64,000 nt of DNA from assembly GCF_029626035.1 (NCBI RefSeq), contig NZ_JARUBE010000003.1:4898001-4962000 (forward strand). Reading direction: 5' to 3'. Below are positions 39,012 to 46,729 of the stretch, one piece after another. This stretch comes from Micromonospora sp. WMMD980. GTDB taxonomy: Bacteria > Actinomycetota > Actinomycetes > Mycobacteriales > Micromonosporaceae. A model generated the notes under the pieces. The model made no database searches and was not told the origin of the DNA. It saw nothing but the letters and a program-made list of their open reading frames with translations. The position numbers and the translations under genes are program-made. The stretch's first letter is position 1; each line of letters starts with the position of its first letter.

Positions 39012-41444
39012 GTGACCGACGACAGGCCCGGCCCGAGGCGTGCGCCGGCCGAGCTGCTGCGGCGGCTGCGGCTGCGCCACACCACCGACCCGGTCACCCA
39101 CGTCGAGCACGTGCCGGCCCGCGTCGGCGAGCCGGCACCGTGGCCCGACTGGACCCCCGAGGACCTCCGGGCGGCGTTCGCGCGGCGCGGCGTGGTCGCC
39201 CCGTGGCGGCACCAGGCCGAGGCCGCCGACCTGGCGTACGCGGGACAGCACGTCGTCGTGGCCACCGGCACCGCCTCCGGCAAGTCACTGGCCTACCAGC
39301 TGCCGGCGTTGAGCACCCTGCTCGCCGACCCGCGCGCCACGGTGCTCTACCTGGCGCCCACCAAGGCGCTCGCCGCCGACCAGTTCCGCGCCGTCGCCAG
39401 CCTCGAACTCGACGGGATACGCCCCGCCACCTACGACGGCGACACGCCACGCGCCGAGCGGGAGTGGATCCGCCGGCACGCCCGGTTCGTGCTGACCAAC
39501 CCGGACATGCTGCACCACGGCATCCTGCCCGGGCACGCGCACTGGTCCGGCTTCCTGCGCCGCCTCGCGTACGTGGTGGTCGACGAGTGCCACACCTACC
39601 GGGGCGTGTTCGGCTCCCACGTCGCGCACGTGCTGCGGCGGCTGCGGCGGCAGTGCGCCCGCTTCGGTCGTACGCCGGTCTTCCTGCTGGCCTCGGCCAC
39701 GTCGGGCGACCCGGCGACGGCGGCCGGGCGGCTCACCGGCCTGCCCGTCACCGCCGTCACCGAGGACACGTCGCCGCGCGGCGGGGTGACGTTCGCGCTC
39801 TGGGAGCCGCCGCTGCTGCCGCCCCCGGCGGAGAGCGAGGTCGCCGACCTGGTGTCGGTGCGGCGCTCCGCGCTGCGGGAGACCGCCGACCTGCTCGCCG
39901 ACAGCGTGGTCGAGGGGGTCCGCACGCTCGCGTTCGTCCGGTCCCGCAAGGGCGCCGAGGTGGTCGCCGCGACCGCCCGGCGGTCGCTCGACGAGGCGGT
40001 GCCCGGGCTGGGTGGCCGGGTGGCCGCCTACCGCGCCGGCTACCTGCGCGAGGAACGCCGGGAGCTGGAACGGGCGCTGCTGCACGGCGACCTGCTCGGC
40101 CTCGCCTCCACCAACGCGCTGGAACTCGGCGTCGACCTGGTCGGGCTGGACGCGGTGTTGATCTGCGGCTGGCCGGGCACCCGGGCCTCGCTCTGGCAGC
40201 AGGCCGGGCGCGCCGGGCGCAGCGGGGACGAGGCCCTCGCGGTGCTGGTGGCCCGGGACGACCCGCTCGACACCTATCTCGTGCACCACCCGGAGGCGCT
40301 GTTCGGGCGGCCGGTCGAGGCCACCGTGCTCGACCCGGCGAACCCCTACGTGCTCGCGCCGCAGCTCGCCTGCGCCGCGCACGAGGCCCCGCTCACCGCC
40401 GCCGACCTGGACCTCTTCGGCGAGGGCGCGAAGGAGGCGGTGGACTCGCTGGTCGAGGCCGGCGCGCTGCGGCAGCGGCCCACCGGCTGGTACTGGCGGC
40501 ACCGGGAGCGCCCCGAGGTCGACCTGCGCGGCTCCGGCGGCGCGCCGATCTGCGTGGTGGAGGAGTCCACCGGCCGGCTGCTCGGCACCGTCGACGGCGG
40601 CTCCGCGCACTTCCTGCTGCACACCGGCGCGGTCTACCTGCACCAGGGCGTCTCGTACGTGGTCGACTCGCTCGACCTGGCCGACGGGTGCGCGCTGGTG
40701 CACGCCGAGGAGCCGGACTGGTCCACCCACGCCCGCGACGTCACCTCACTCTCCGTGGCCTCCGTCCGCTCCTACACCGACGCCGGCCCGGTCGGGCTGT
40801 TCCTCGGTGAGGTGGACGTCACCAGCCAGGTGGTGTCGTACCAGCGGCGGAGAATCGCCACCGGCGAGGTGATCGACACCCGCCCGCTGGACCTGCCGGC
40901 GCGGGAGCTGCGCACCGTCGCGGTGTGGTTCACGCTCTCCCCCGGGTCGCTGGCGCGCGCCGGGGTGGAGGCGGCGGACGTGCCGGGGGCGCTGCACGCC
41001 GCCGAGCACGCCGCGATCGGCCTGCTGCCGTTGATGGCGACGTGCGACAGGTGGGACATCGGCGGGCTGTCCACCGCCCTGCACCCGGACACCGAGGCGC
41101 CGACGGTCTTCGTCTACGACGGTCACCCCGGCGGGGCGGGCTTCGCCGAGCGGGCGTACCGGACGGCCGCCGCCTGGCTGCGCGCCACCCGCGACGCGAT
41201 CGTCGAGTGCGGGTGCGAGACCGGGTGCCCGTCCTGCGTCCAGTCCCCGAAGTGTGGCAACGGCAACAACCCGCTGGCCAAGCCGGAAGCGGTGCAGGTC
41301 CTCGACGTGGTGCTGACCCATCTCGCCGCCGCGACGGCGGGCGGTGCCCCGCCCGGTGACGCCGCGCTGCCGGGCGCGCTGCCGCGACAGGGCGATCGAA
41401 CAGCCGCCCAGCCCTCGACGCCCGGCCCCGCCCCGCCGAACTGA
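39012..41444 (+). CDS. DEAD/DEAH-box helicase with C-terminal DUF1998 cysteine cluster (MrfA/YprA-like)
   Basis: An 810-residue SF2 helicase. Motif I VATGTASGKS (Lys91), TPDMLHHG-like block (TNPDMLHHG), DECH box (191-194), LLASATSGDP, then ALELGVDLVGLDAV and QQAGRAGRSG (motif VI). The C-terminal DUF1998-type region ends with a zinc-type cysteine cluster CGCETGCPSCVQSPKCGNGN. The relatives in Bacillus (MrfA) and yeast (Hrq1) act in DNA repair, especially of mitomycin or crosslink damage. In mycobacteria the orthologue sits near topA (Rv3649 by position, from memory). GTG at 39012 is the chosen start; GTG at 39003 in the same frame is equally possible. Confidence 0.88.
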   Translation: MTDDRPGPRRAPAELLRRLRLRHTTDPVTHVEHVPARVGEPAPWPDWTPEDLRAAFARRGVVAPWRHQAEAADLAYAGQHVVVATGTASGKSLAYQLPALSTLLADPRATVLYLAPTKALAADQFRAVASLELDGIRPATYDGDTPRAEREWIRRHARFVLTNPDMLHHGILPGHAHWSGFLRRLAYVVVDECHTYRGVFGSHVAHVLRRLRRQCARFGRTPVFLLASATSGDPATAAGRLTGLPVTAVTEDTSPRGGVTFALWEPPLLPPPAESEVADLVSVRRSALRETADLLADSVVEGVRTLAFVRSRKGAEVVAATARRSLDEAVPGLGGRVAAYRAGYLREERRELERALLHGDLLGLASTNALELGVDLVGLDAVLICGWPGTRASLWQQAGRAGRSGDEALAVLVARDDPLDTYLVHHPEALFGRPVEATVLDPANPYVLAPQLACAAHEAPLTAADLDLFGEGAKEAVDSLVEAGALRQRPTGWYWRHRERPEVDLRGSGGAPICVVEESTGRLLGTVDGGSAHFLLHTGAVYLHQGVSYVVDSLDLADGCALVHAEEPDWSTHARDVTSLSVASVRSYTDAGPVGLFLGEVDVTSQVVSYQRRRIATGEVIDTRPLDLPARELRTVAVWFTLSPGSLARAGVEAADVPGALHAAEHAAIGLLPLMATCDRWDIGGLSTALHPDTEAPTVFVYDGHPGGAGFAERAYRTAAAWLRATRDAIVECGCETGCPSCVQSPKCGNGNNPLAKPEAVQVLDVVLTHLAAATAGGAPPGDAALPGALPRQGDRTAAQPSTPGPAPPN

Positions 41445-41462
41445 CCCCAACCCCACCTCCCC

Positions 41463-41534
41463 TCGATCTTGCAGCTTCGACCCCCGCCTCACCCCTTCTA
41501 ACCCGACTTGCCCGCTCACCAAGTGCAAGGTCGA
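41463..41534. repeat. Spaced inverted repeat after the helicase gene
   Basis: TCGATCTTGCA (left arm) pairs with TGCAAGGTCGA (right arm) with one mismatch, about 50 bases apart. It could be a transcription stop or a remnant of a chromosomal repeat; no function can be assigned. Confidence 0.35.
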
Positions 41535-41627
41535 CGAGGGCTGCCGGTTCGGCGCGCCCGCCGGGCCGGCAGGGGCGCGAGTCTGGTGGGTGGGATGGGG
41601 GCATGAGGTCGGCGGCGTTGGGGCATT

Positions 41628-41653
41628 GATGTATGGGAGCGCTTCCATGCATC
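41628..41653. promoter_or_regulatory. LacI-family-type operator palindrome
   Basis: GATG-T-ATGG-G-AGCGCT-T-CCAT-G-CATC: a 26-base palindrome with only two mismatched pairs, centred on AGCGCT. The core TGGGAGCGCTTCCA is one base from the TGGGAGCGCTCCCA box bound by CebR/CelR-type LacI regulators of cellulose and cellobiose genes in actinobacteria. It lies 53 bases before the 68-residue gene. No LacI gene or sugar-utilisation gene is present in this window. Confidence 0.6.
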
Positions 41654-41705
41654 ATTTCGGTAGCGCAGACGTGACCCCCGAGACCCGTCCGCCGGAGGTG
41701 CCGCC

Positions 41706-41912
41706 GTGGCCGACACGATCGCCGAGACCGTCGAGCTGCTCTACACCATCGACCAGGAAAGCCTCACCCCCGACCAGCAGATCGCGCTGGGCACGGCGCT
41801 GGCGAACCTGGCCCAGGCGGAGCGGCTGGAACAGATCAACGAACGCCTGCGCGGCATCCACCAGGTGTTGAACACGTGGGCGATGAAGGCCACGGTCGAC
41901 GGCGGACGCTGA
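41706..41912 (+). CDS. Small hypothetical helical protein
   Basis: A 68-residue acidic, helical protein (AETVELLYTIDQESLTPDQQ, then LANLAQAERLEQINERLRGI) with leucine spacing suggestive of a short coiled coil. GTG start with GGAGG 7 bases upstream, so translation is well supported. The LacI-type palindrome lies just upstream, so the gene may be carbon-source regulated. No family recognised. Confidence 0.65.
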   Translation: MADTIAETVELLYTIDQESLTPDQQIALGTALANLAQAERLEQINERLRGIHQVLNTWAMKATVDGGR

Positions 41913-42085
41913 ACCGCCGGTCCTGCCACGCGCGGTCGCTCCGGTGCCGCCGACCGGGCCCCGTCGGCTCGCCGAAATGCGGGCCGGGGGCGACCGGGCG
42001 GGCTGCTCCCGAGGGTGGGCGCTTCGCGGGCGCACGCTGGTGGCGGCGCTGTGCGACACTCCGGCGACCCCTCGAAGGAGATCAG

Positions 42086-42664
42086 ATGTCGCTCGACAAC
42101 CTGCAGGCGCAGCACCGCTTCATCGTCCGTCAGCGGATCCGGATGATGGTCAACCAGTACGAGGTGCACGCCGCGGCACCGGACGGCTCCGAAGCCGGCC
42201 TGCTCGCGTTCGCGCAGCAGAAGCGGCTCGCTTTCAAGGAGCAGGTGACCATCTACACCGATGACACCAAGCAGCACCCCCTGCTCGGATTCAAGGCCCG
42301 CCAGCGCCTCGACCTCGGTGCCACCTACGACGTGACCGACCACGCCGGCAACCCGATCGGGCTGTTCCGCAAGGACTTCGCCCAGTCGCTGCTGCGGTCG
42401 ACCTGGCACGTCGAGCAGCCCGGCCTGCCGCCGGCGACCGGGCAGGAGCGCAGCCTGCCGGTGGCGCTGCTGCGCCGCTTCGTCGACTCGCTCTCCTGGC
42501 TGCCCTACCACTTCGACTTCGTGGCCGGCGGCCAGCCGGTCTTCTCGGTCGACAAGAAGTGGGGCCTGCGCGACCGGTACGTCGTGGACATCCAGCACCC
42601 GCACATCGACCGTCGCCTGGTCATCGCCATGGCGGTGGGCCTGGACGCCCTCCAGTCCCGCTGA
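42086..42664 (+). CDS. LURP-one-related / scramblase-like beta-barrel protein
   Basis: A 192-residue protein of the LURP-one-related (Tubby C-terminal-like) fold. The signs are an N-terminal Arg-rich strand (RFIVRQRIRMMVNQYEVHA), then LLAFAQQKRLAFKEQVTIYT, LGFKARQRLDLGATYDVTD, IGLFRKDF and the closing SVDKKWGLRDRYVVDIQ, all typical of the strand-turn pattern around a central helix. Molecular function in bacteria is unknown; relatives may bind phosphoinositides or membranes. ATG start with GAAGGAG 5 bases upstream. It stands alone between small genes. Confidence 0.75.
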   Translation: MSLDNLQAQHRFIVRQRIRMMVNQYEVHAAAPDGSEAGLLAFAQQKRLAFKEQVTIYTDDTKQHPLLGFKARQRLDLGATYDVTDHAGNPIGLFRKDFAQSLLRSTWHVEQPGLPPATGQERSLPVALLRRFVDSLSWLPYHFDFVAGGQPVFSVDKKWGLRDRYVVDIQHPHIDRRLVIAMAVGLDALQSR

Positions 42665-42755
42665 CCCGTCGCCGGCCGGCGGAGCCCGTCACGACGGGGT
42701 TTCCGCCGGCCGACGCACGGTCGCGGATGCAACCTCGCGGACCGGACCGTCCGTG

Positions 42756-43040
42756 TCATCGCCTCCTGCGACGGCGGCGACGACGCCGCCACCGACGAGG
42801 GAGCGTCGGCGAGGGCGGCTCCCCGGCCTGTCGGTCCTCATCCGCGGCACACAGCTTGCCCACGATCTCGATCGCGTCCCGTCGGCGGTTCTGCCCGCCG
42901 AGGACGCCGAACAGCGTCGCGATGGAGAGGGGCGACTCAAGAAGACGGCGGATCGCTCGGTACACGAGGTAGGCCACCACCAGGGGCACCAGGGCTTCCG
43001 AAGGAAGATGGCCGATCAGTTCCGCAGGCCAGGTCGGCAT
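42756..43040 (-). CDS. Small membrane protein with poly-arginine tail
   Basis: A 94-residue protein: hydrophobic helix about residues 16-35 (EALVPLVVAYLVYRAIRRLL), a second weakly hydrophobic stretch (PLSIATLFGVLGG), then Asp/Glu-rich and finally an unbroken run of about ten arginines. The start is ATG at 43040 with GGGAG 8 bases upstream. It follows the 43072-43737 gene on the same strand with a 31-base gap, so the two are probably one transcript. The Arg tail is encoded by a cgg/cga/cgc-rich tract and its reality depends on that tract not being a stutter error. No known family. Confidence 0.5.
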   Translation of the reverse strand: MPTWPAELIGHLPSEALVPLVVAYLVYRAIRRLLESPLSIATLFGVLGGQNRRRDAIEIVGKLCAADEDRQAGEPPSPTLPRRWRRRRRRRRRR

Positions 43041-43071
43041 GGAGTGGCTCCCAGGACGAGGGAGCGCGGAC

Positions 43072-43737
43072 CTATCCGGCCGCCAGCTCCCGAAAGACAA
43101 GGAAGGTCGAGGTCTTTCGGGTGTTTCCAGGCGCACGGCTGCGATGACTCTCGGATGAGTGATCGACGCCGGTGTAGTGCGCGCCGTCATCGGTGGGCAC
43201 CACGCTCGTGATACCGAGCCGGCGGCGTAGGCAGATCTCGATCCGCCGAAGTAGGTACCGGTATGTCCGGTCGCTGCGGATCAGCACCCGCCGCCACCCG
43301 GCGCTGACGACGGTGCGCCCGTCCTGCCCGTATGCGTCCGTCGACGACGTCGACACGCGTGCCGTCACGGACCTCGTGCGGTGAAGCCTGCGCTCGAGGG
43401 CGATGAGCCGCTTCACGAGCCGACACACGTCACCGAACCTGTGCCAGCGCAGCGGCTGCAACTCAGGTGCGACGAAGCGCCCGGCGCGCTGAACGGGCGC
43501 CTCGACGAGGCGGCCGTTGATTCGCACGGAGAAGGGCGAGGGCGCGTCGCCCGGTTCGGCAAGCAGACCCATGAGCAGACGGGCGGCGACCAGCGTCCTG
43601 CCGGAGCCCGCGGACGCCATCACGACCAAGGGCCGCTGGAGGGCGAGAGCGGCTGCCGCCTTGGCCAGGGCTCGGACCTCAGAACCGTCTCGGAACACCG
43701 CGAGGTAGTCGCGTGCGCCGATCAGGTCTGCCGACAT
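43072..43737 (-). CDS. Hypothetical protein with a Walker-A-like loop
   Basis: A 221-residue protein of unknown family. Residues about 36-56 read PLVVMASAGSGRTLVAARLL, which looks like a beta strand, glycine-rich loop and helix, but the usual Lys is replaced by Arg (SGRT), so nucleotide binding is doubtful. The remainder is Arg-rich (RLVKRLIALERRLHRTRS). The ATG at 43737 is preceded by a consensus TATACT with a 7-base gap, the best -10 in the window, indicating real, leaderless transcription. Codon use is less biased than in neighbours, which may mean recent acquisition. Confidence 0.55.
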   Translation of the reverse strand: MSADLIGARDYLAVFRDGSEVRALAKAAAALALQRPLVVMASAGSGRTLVAARLLMGLLAEPGDAPSPFSVRINGRLVEAPVQRAGRFVAPELQPLRWHRFGDVCRLVKRLIALERRLHRTRSVTARVSTSSTDAYGQDGRTVVSAGWRRVLIRSDRTYRYLLRRIEICLRRRLGITSVVPTDDGAHYTGVDHSSESHRSRAPGNTRKTSTFLVFRELAAG

Positions 43738-43744
43738 GACGCGA

Positions 43745-43750
43745 AGTATA
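43745..43750 (-). promoter_or_regulatory. -10 element of leaderless promoter
   Basis: TATACT on the complementary strand, 7 bases before the ATG at 43737. CTGGAC 16 bases further upstream is a possible weak -35. Confidence 0.55.
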
Positions 43751-43877
43751 GGTCAGGCCCGCCGAGGTCCAGGGGTTGTGCTCCGTCGCGTTCAGCGGAA
43801 CTCGTGCGGGCCGATCCCCCTTGTCGGACAGCCCCGCCCGGCCGCCCGCGCGGGCCTCCCGCCTGCCCGGTCCGGCT

Positions 43878-44351
43878 TCAGGCGTCGATCCGGGCCGGGC
43901 CGGCTCGTGATGTCGCGATGGCGACGCGGACCAGCCCGGGCAGGGGCGTGACCCGCACCTGCGCCGTGACGATCAGATCCAGCCCGTCGGCCCGGCAGCC
44001 GGCCAACCGCCCGCCGTTGACTGCCACCAGCTCGGCGGCCCGCTCACATGCGGCGTCCGGTCCGTCGAGCGCACGAGCCGCACCCGCGAGCGCCCCGAGG
44101 TCGGCCGCGATCCGCGCTTGGTGACGCGCGCACCGGGCGGCCCCGAGCCCGGCCCCGAGCAGCCCGACGAGCACGAACACCAGACCGAGCGCGAGCAGGC
44201 ACACCGTCGCCCCACCACGCTCAGCCGCGACCCCGGTGGCGAACGGCCCGCGAGAAGCGCGGTTCGTGGACGGTCCGGGAAGTGCCTCGCCGGCGGCCGA
44301 CCCGGAAGCGCACGGCCCGACACCGGACGGCGACGACCTCCCGGCCCTCAC
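43878..44351 (-). CDS. TadE/TadG-like protein, last gene of the tad operon
   Basis: A 157-residue protein with a Pro/Arg-rich N-terminus, a membrane helix (about 50-72, ATVCLLALGLVFVLVGLLGA) and a C-terminal periplasmic part. It matches the Rv3654c-type 'secretion neighbourhood TadE-like' family: GLGAARCARHQARIAADLGA LAGAAR is the helix just outside the membrane. Tad minor proteins help assemble Flp-type pili. GTG start overlaps the preceding stop by 4 bases (GTGA). Confidence 0.8.
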   Translation of the reverse strand: MRAGRSSPSGVGPCASGSAAGEALPGPSTNRASRGPFATGVAAERGGATVCLLALGLVFVLVGLLGAGLGAARCARHQARIAADLGALAGAARALDGPDAACERAAELVAVNGGRLAGCRADGLDLIVTAQVRVTPLPGLVRVAIATSRAGPARIDA

Positions 44352-44809
44352 AGCGGAGGGCCAGAAGCGCCCGGTTCCATGGCGGCCACCGCGACGCCCG
44401 ACACGGTCAACCGGGGCAGCCGCGCGCCGACCGTCCGCACCGGCGCCCGGACGGTGGCGACCACCCGATCACCGTCGACGGTCACCGTCACCTCCGCACC
44501 GGCGGGCGCGTAGCGGGCACCCGCGGGAACGCCGGGCTCGCCCCGGGAGGCGGCGAGCGCCGCCTCCCGGGCCGCGTCGACGCAGGCCGCCCGGGTGGTC
44601 ACCGCGTCGACCGAGGTGAGCCCGGCGAAGAGGAGAAGCATCAGCGCCGGCAGGCCGGCCGCCAGCTCGGCGGTGAACGACCCCCGCTCCCGGCGACCGC
44701 AGGAACGACGCCGCGCGGAACCGTTCGGGTCGTCGGAGGGCGCCACCGCACCGAGCAGCGGGGCCGTCGAGACGCCGGACCGTCGGCCGGCCCGCCGGCG
44801 CCCGGTCAC
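44348..44809 (-). CDS. TadE-family pilus assembly protein
   Basis: A 153-residue protein with RRERGSFTAELAAGLPALML, the hallmark of TadE-like proteins (G-SFT-AE before the membrane helix), then an extracellular part (TTRAACVDAAREAALAASRG, EVTVTVDGDRVVATV). The conserved Glu two residues after the Thr fits prepilin-like processing. GTG start at 44809 overlaps the DUF4244 gene stop (GTGA), and its own stop overlaps the next start the same way. Confidence 0.85.
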   Translation of the reverse strand: MTGRRRAGRRSGVSTAPLLGAVAPSDDPNGSARRRSCGRRERGSFTAELAAGLPALMLLLFAGLTSVDAVTTRAACVDAAREAALAASRGEPGVPAGARYAPAGAEVTVTVDGDRVVATVRAPVRTVGARLPRLTVSGVAVAAMEPGASGPPL

Positions 44810-44973
44810 TTCAGGGCCCGGTCGATCACCGCGGTCAGGGCGGACTGCACGTTTCCGGAGGTCAGCACCTTCAGCAGGATGCCGGCGAAGGCGACCGCGG
44901 CGAGGGTGCCCACGGCGTACTCGGCGGTGTTCATGCCGGCGTCACCCCGTAGGCGGGCGAAGAGCTTGCGCAT
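44806..44973 (-). CDS. DUF4244 protein (Flp pilin-like)
   Basis: A 55-residue protein: short basic leader (RKLFARLRGDAG), then MNTAEYAVGTLAAVAFAGIL, a hydrophobic helix with the Glu-Tyr pair typical of Flp pilins, then a short tail. It is the likely major pilin subunit of this tad locus (Rv3656c-type). The ATG at 44973 is used; the Rv-type neighbours have the same arrangement. No prepilin peptidase gene is present in this window. Confidence 0.85.
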   Translation of the reverse strand: MRKLFARLRGDAGMNTAEYAVGTLAAVAFAGILLKVLTSGNVQSALTAVIDRALK

Positions 44974-44996
44974 GTCGGACGTCCCTTCTGGATGGT

Positions 44997-45725
44997 TCAC
45001 AACACGTCGCCGAGGACGGCGACGATCACCGGCACCAGACCGGCGAGAATGAAGGCGGGCAGGAAGCACAGCCCGAGAGGCAGCACGATGAGCACCCCCG
45101 CACGCCGGGCGGACGCCTCGGCCGCGGTCGCGCGTTCGGCCCGCAGGTCGTCGGCGAGCCGGGTGAGCGCACCGGCGAGCGCGGCGCCACTGTTCGACGA
45201 TCGGATTGCGGCAGCGACCAGGCTTTCCGCTCCGGGCACCCGCCGCAGGTGCGCCCATGCCTCCGTCGGCGTACCGCCCAGGCTCAGCGTGCGGCCCACC
45301 CGGCCGAGCCGGTCGGCGAGTGGCCCGCCGAGCGCCTCCGCGACCGCGACCGCCGAGCGGTCCACGGGCGCGCCGGCCCGGAGCGCGGCGGCCAGCAGGT
45401 CGGCGGCGAGTGGCAGGTCGGCGGTCTCGCGCAGGCGCCGCTCCCGCGCGGCGCGCGGCTCGATCCGGCGGAGCAGACGGTCGGCGGCCACGCCCGCCAG
45501 CGGCCCGGCGAGAAGACCGGCCCAGCCGCCGACCACCACCGCCACGGCCACCGCGGCCAGTCCGGCGCCCAACCGGATCCGGTCCGGCCACCAGGTCGGA
45601 CGGGTCCGTGCCGGGGCGGACACGAGCCGGCGTAGTCGCCGCGCCGGACGGACGACCGGCCCGGCCACGACGACGAGCGACGCGGCACCGCCGAGGCAGA
45701 CGGCAGCCACCACCTGGCGGGACAT
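44997..45725 (-). CDS. Type II secretion F / TadC-like membrane protein
   Basis: A 242-residue integral membrane protein: N-terminal helix (VVAAVCLGGAASLVVVAG), a second membrane pair (about 50-80), a cytoplasmic T2SSF domain (about 95-195, including PLAADLLAAALRAGAPVDRS and SLGGTPTEAWAHLRRVPGAE) and a C-terminal helix pair ending VPVIVAVLGDVL. Inner-membrane platform for the pilus motor. The ATG at 45725 shares its A with the TGA of the TadB-like gene. 23 bases separate its stop from the DUF4244 start. Confidence 0.85.
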   Translation of the reverse strand: MSRQVVAAVCLGGAASLVVVAGPVVRPARRLRRLVSAPARTRPTWWPDRIRLGAGLAAVAVAVVVGGWAGLLAGPLAGVAADRLLRRIEPRAARERRLRETADLPLAADLLAAALRAGAPVDRSAVAVAEALGGPLADRLGRVGRTLSLGGTPTEAWAHLRRVPGAESLVAAAIRSSNSGAALAGALTRLADDLRAERATAAEASARRAGVLIVLPLGLCFLPAFILAGLVPVIVAVLGDVL

Positions 45726-46729
45726 CAGGCGGCCCGCCCGGGCCCGGCGCCGAGCCGCTCCGCCCAGAGCAGGCCACCGATCTGGAGGACGACCGCCGCC
45801 GAGGCGCTGCCGCCACCGACCGGCGTGTGCAGGAGCACGGCCAGCGGGTCGACCCCGATCGCGTAACCGAGACCGATCCCCCCGAGCGGCAGGGCGGCGA
45901 GCAGCCAGGCGGTCGCCCGAGCGCCGGCGGCCTGGGCGGTGGCCGCCGCCAAGCCCCGATCCGCCGCCCGGGCGTCGGCCTCGATCCGCTCCAGCAGGTC
46001 GGCCAACGGTGCTCCGGTCCGGTCGGCCAGCCGCACCGCGGCGTGGCACAGCCGGGCGATCCGGCCCGCGCCCCCGTCGAGCACCGGGCCGGCGGGCAGA
46101 CCGGCGCGCAGGTCGGCGGCGGCCGCACCGAGCCGGTCGAGATCGCGACGGTGTGTCCGATCGGCCTCCCGCTGTGCGCGTCGGCGCAGTGCCGCGCGGG
46201 CGGCGAGCGTGCCGTAGGCGGCCAGCACCAGCGCGGCCACCGGGCCGCCGAGAACGGCGCCGACACCGCCACCGAGCACCGCCGCTGCCGGCAACACGCG
46301 CCGGGCCGGCCCCGTCGCGGACAGGCGGTGCGCGGCACCGAGCGATCGATCGACAAGCGCGAACCCGCTCGGCGGCCGGCCGTCGACACCGGGCCGGTGG
46401 CTCTCGGCGCCGGGGAGCCGCCCGTCGCGACCGGGCCGGTGACCATCCGAGCCGGCCCGCCGCCGGGCACGGCTCCGCCCGATGCCCGGTCGACGCCGCC
46501 GATCAGCGTCGCCGGGCGACCACCCGGGGCGAATCGGAGACGGGCGCACCGGCCCGCGGGCACCGGTGTCGGCCGTTCTCCCACGACCGAGCCGCCGGGC
46601 ACCGCCTCCCGGGGCGGCTGGCACGTCGAGGACCGCCCGCCGCCGGATCCGAGCGGCGCGCTCCGGCCAGGCGACCGCCACGGCGGCGCCCGCCAGGAGC
46701 ACGCACGCCAACCAGAGCTGCCCGGTCAC
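45725..46729 (-). CDS. TadB-like type II secretion F protein
   Basis: A 334-residue membrane protein. N-terminal helix VTGQLWLACVLLAGAAVAVA, a long Arg/Pro/Gly-rich cytoplasmic segment (about 30-150), membrane helices (VLPAAAVLGGGVGAVLGGPV), a T2SSF domain (DLRAGLPAGPVLDGGAGRIA, then LADLLERIEADARAADRGLA) and two C-terminal helices. The long Arg-rich insertion is unusual for TadB. GTG start overlaps the tadA stop (GTGA). Forms the platform with the TadC-like protein. Confidence 0.8.
   Translation of the reverse strand: MTGQLWLACVLLAGAAVAVAWPERAARIRRRAVLDVPAAPGGGARRLGRGRTADTGARGPVRPSPIRPGWSPGDADRRRRPGIGRSRARRRAGSDGHRPGRDGRLPGAESHRPGVDGRPPSGFALVDRSLGAAHRLSATGPARRVLPAAAVLGGGVGAVLGGPVAALVLAAYGTLAARAALRRRAQREADRTHRRDLDRLGAAAADLRAGLPAGPVLDGGAGRIARLCHAAVRLADRTGAPLADLLERIEADARAADRGLAAATAQAAGARATAWLLAALPLGGIGLGYAIGVDPLAVLLHTPVGGGSASAAVVLQIGGLLWAERLGAGPGRAA

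Noticed and set aside
42756..43190. Longer version of the small membrane protein starting at 43190
   Set aside because: The extra 50 residues overlap the 43072-43737 gene in another frame and lack membrane-protein character; ATG at 43040 has a ribosome site.
43072..43737. ATPase assignment from the SAGSGRT loop
   Set aside because: The Walker A lysine is missing and no Walker B partner is visible, so the gene is left as hypothetical.
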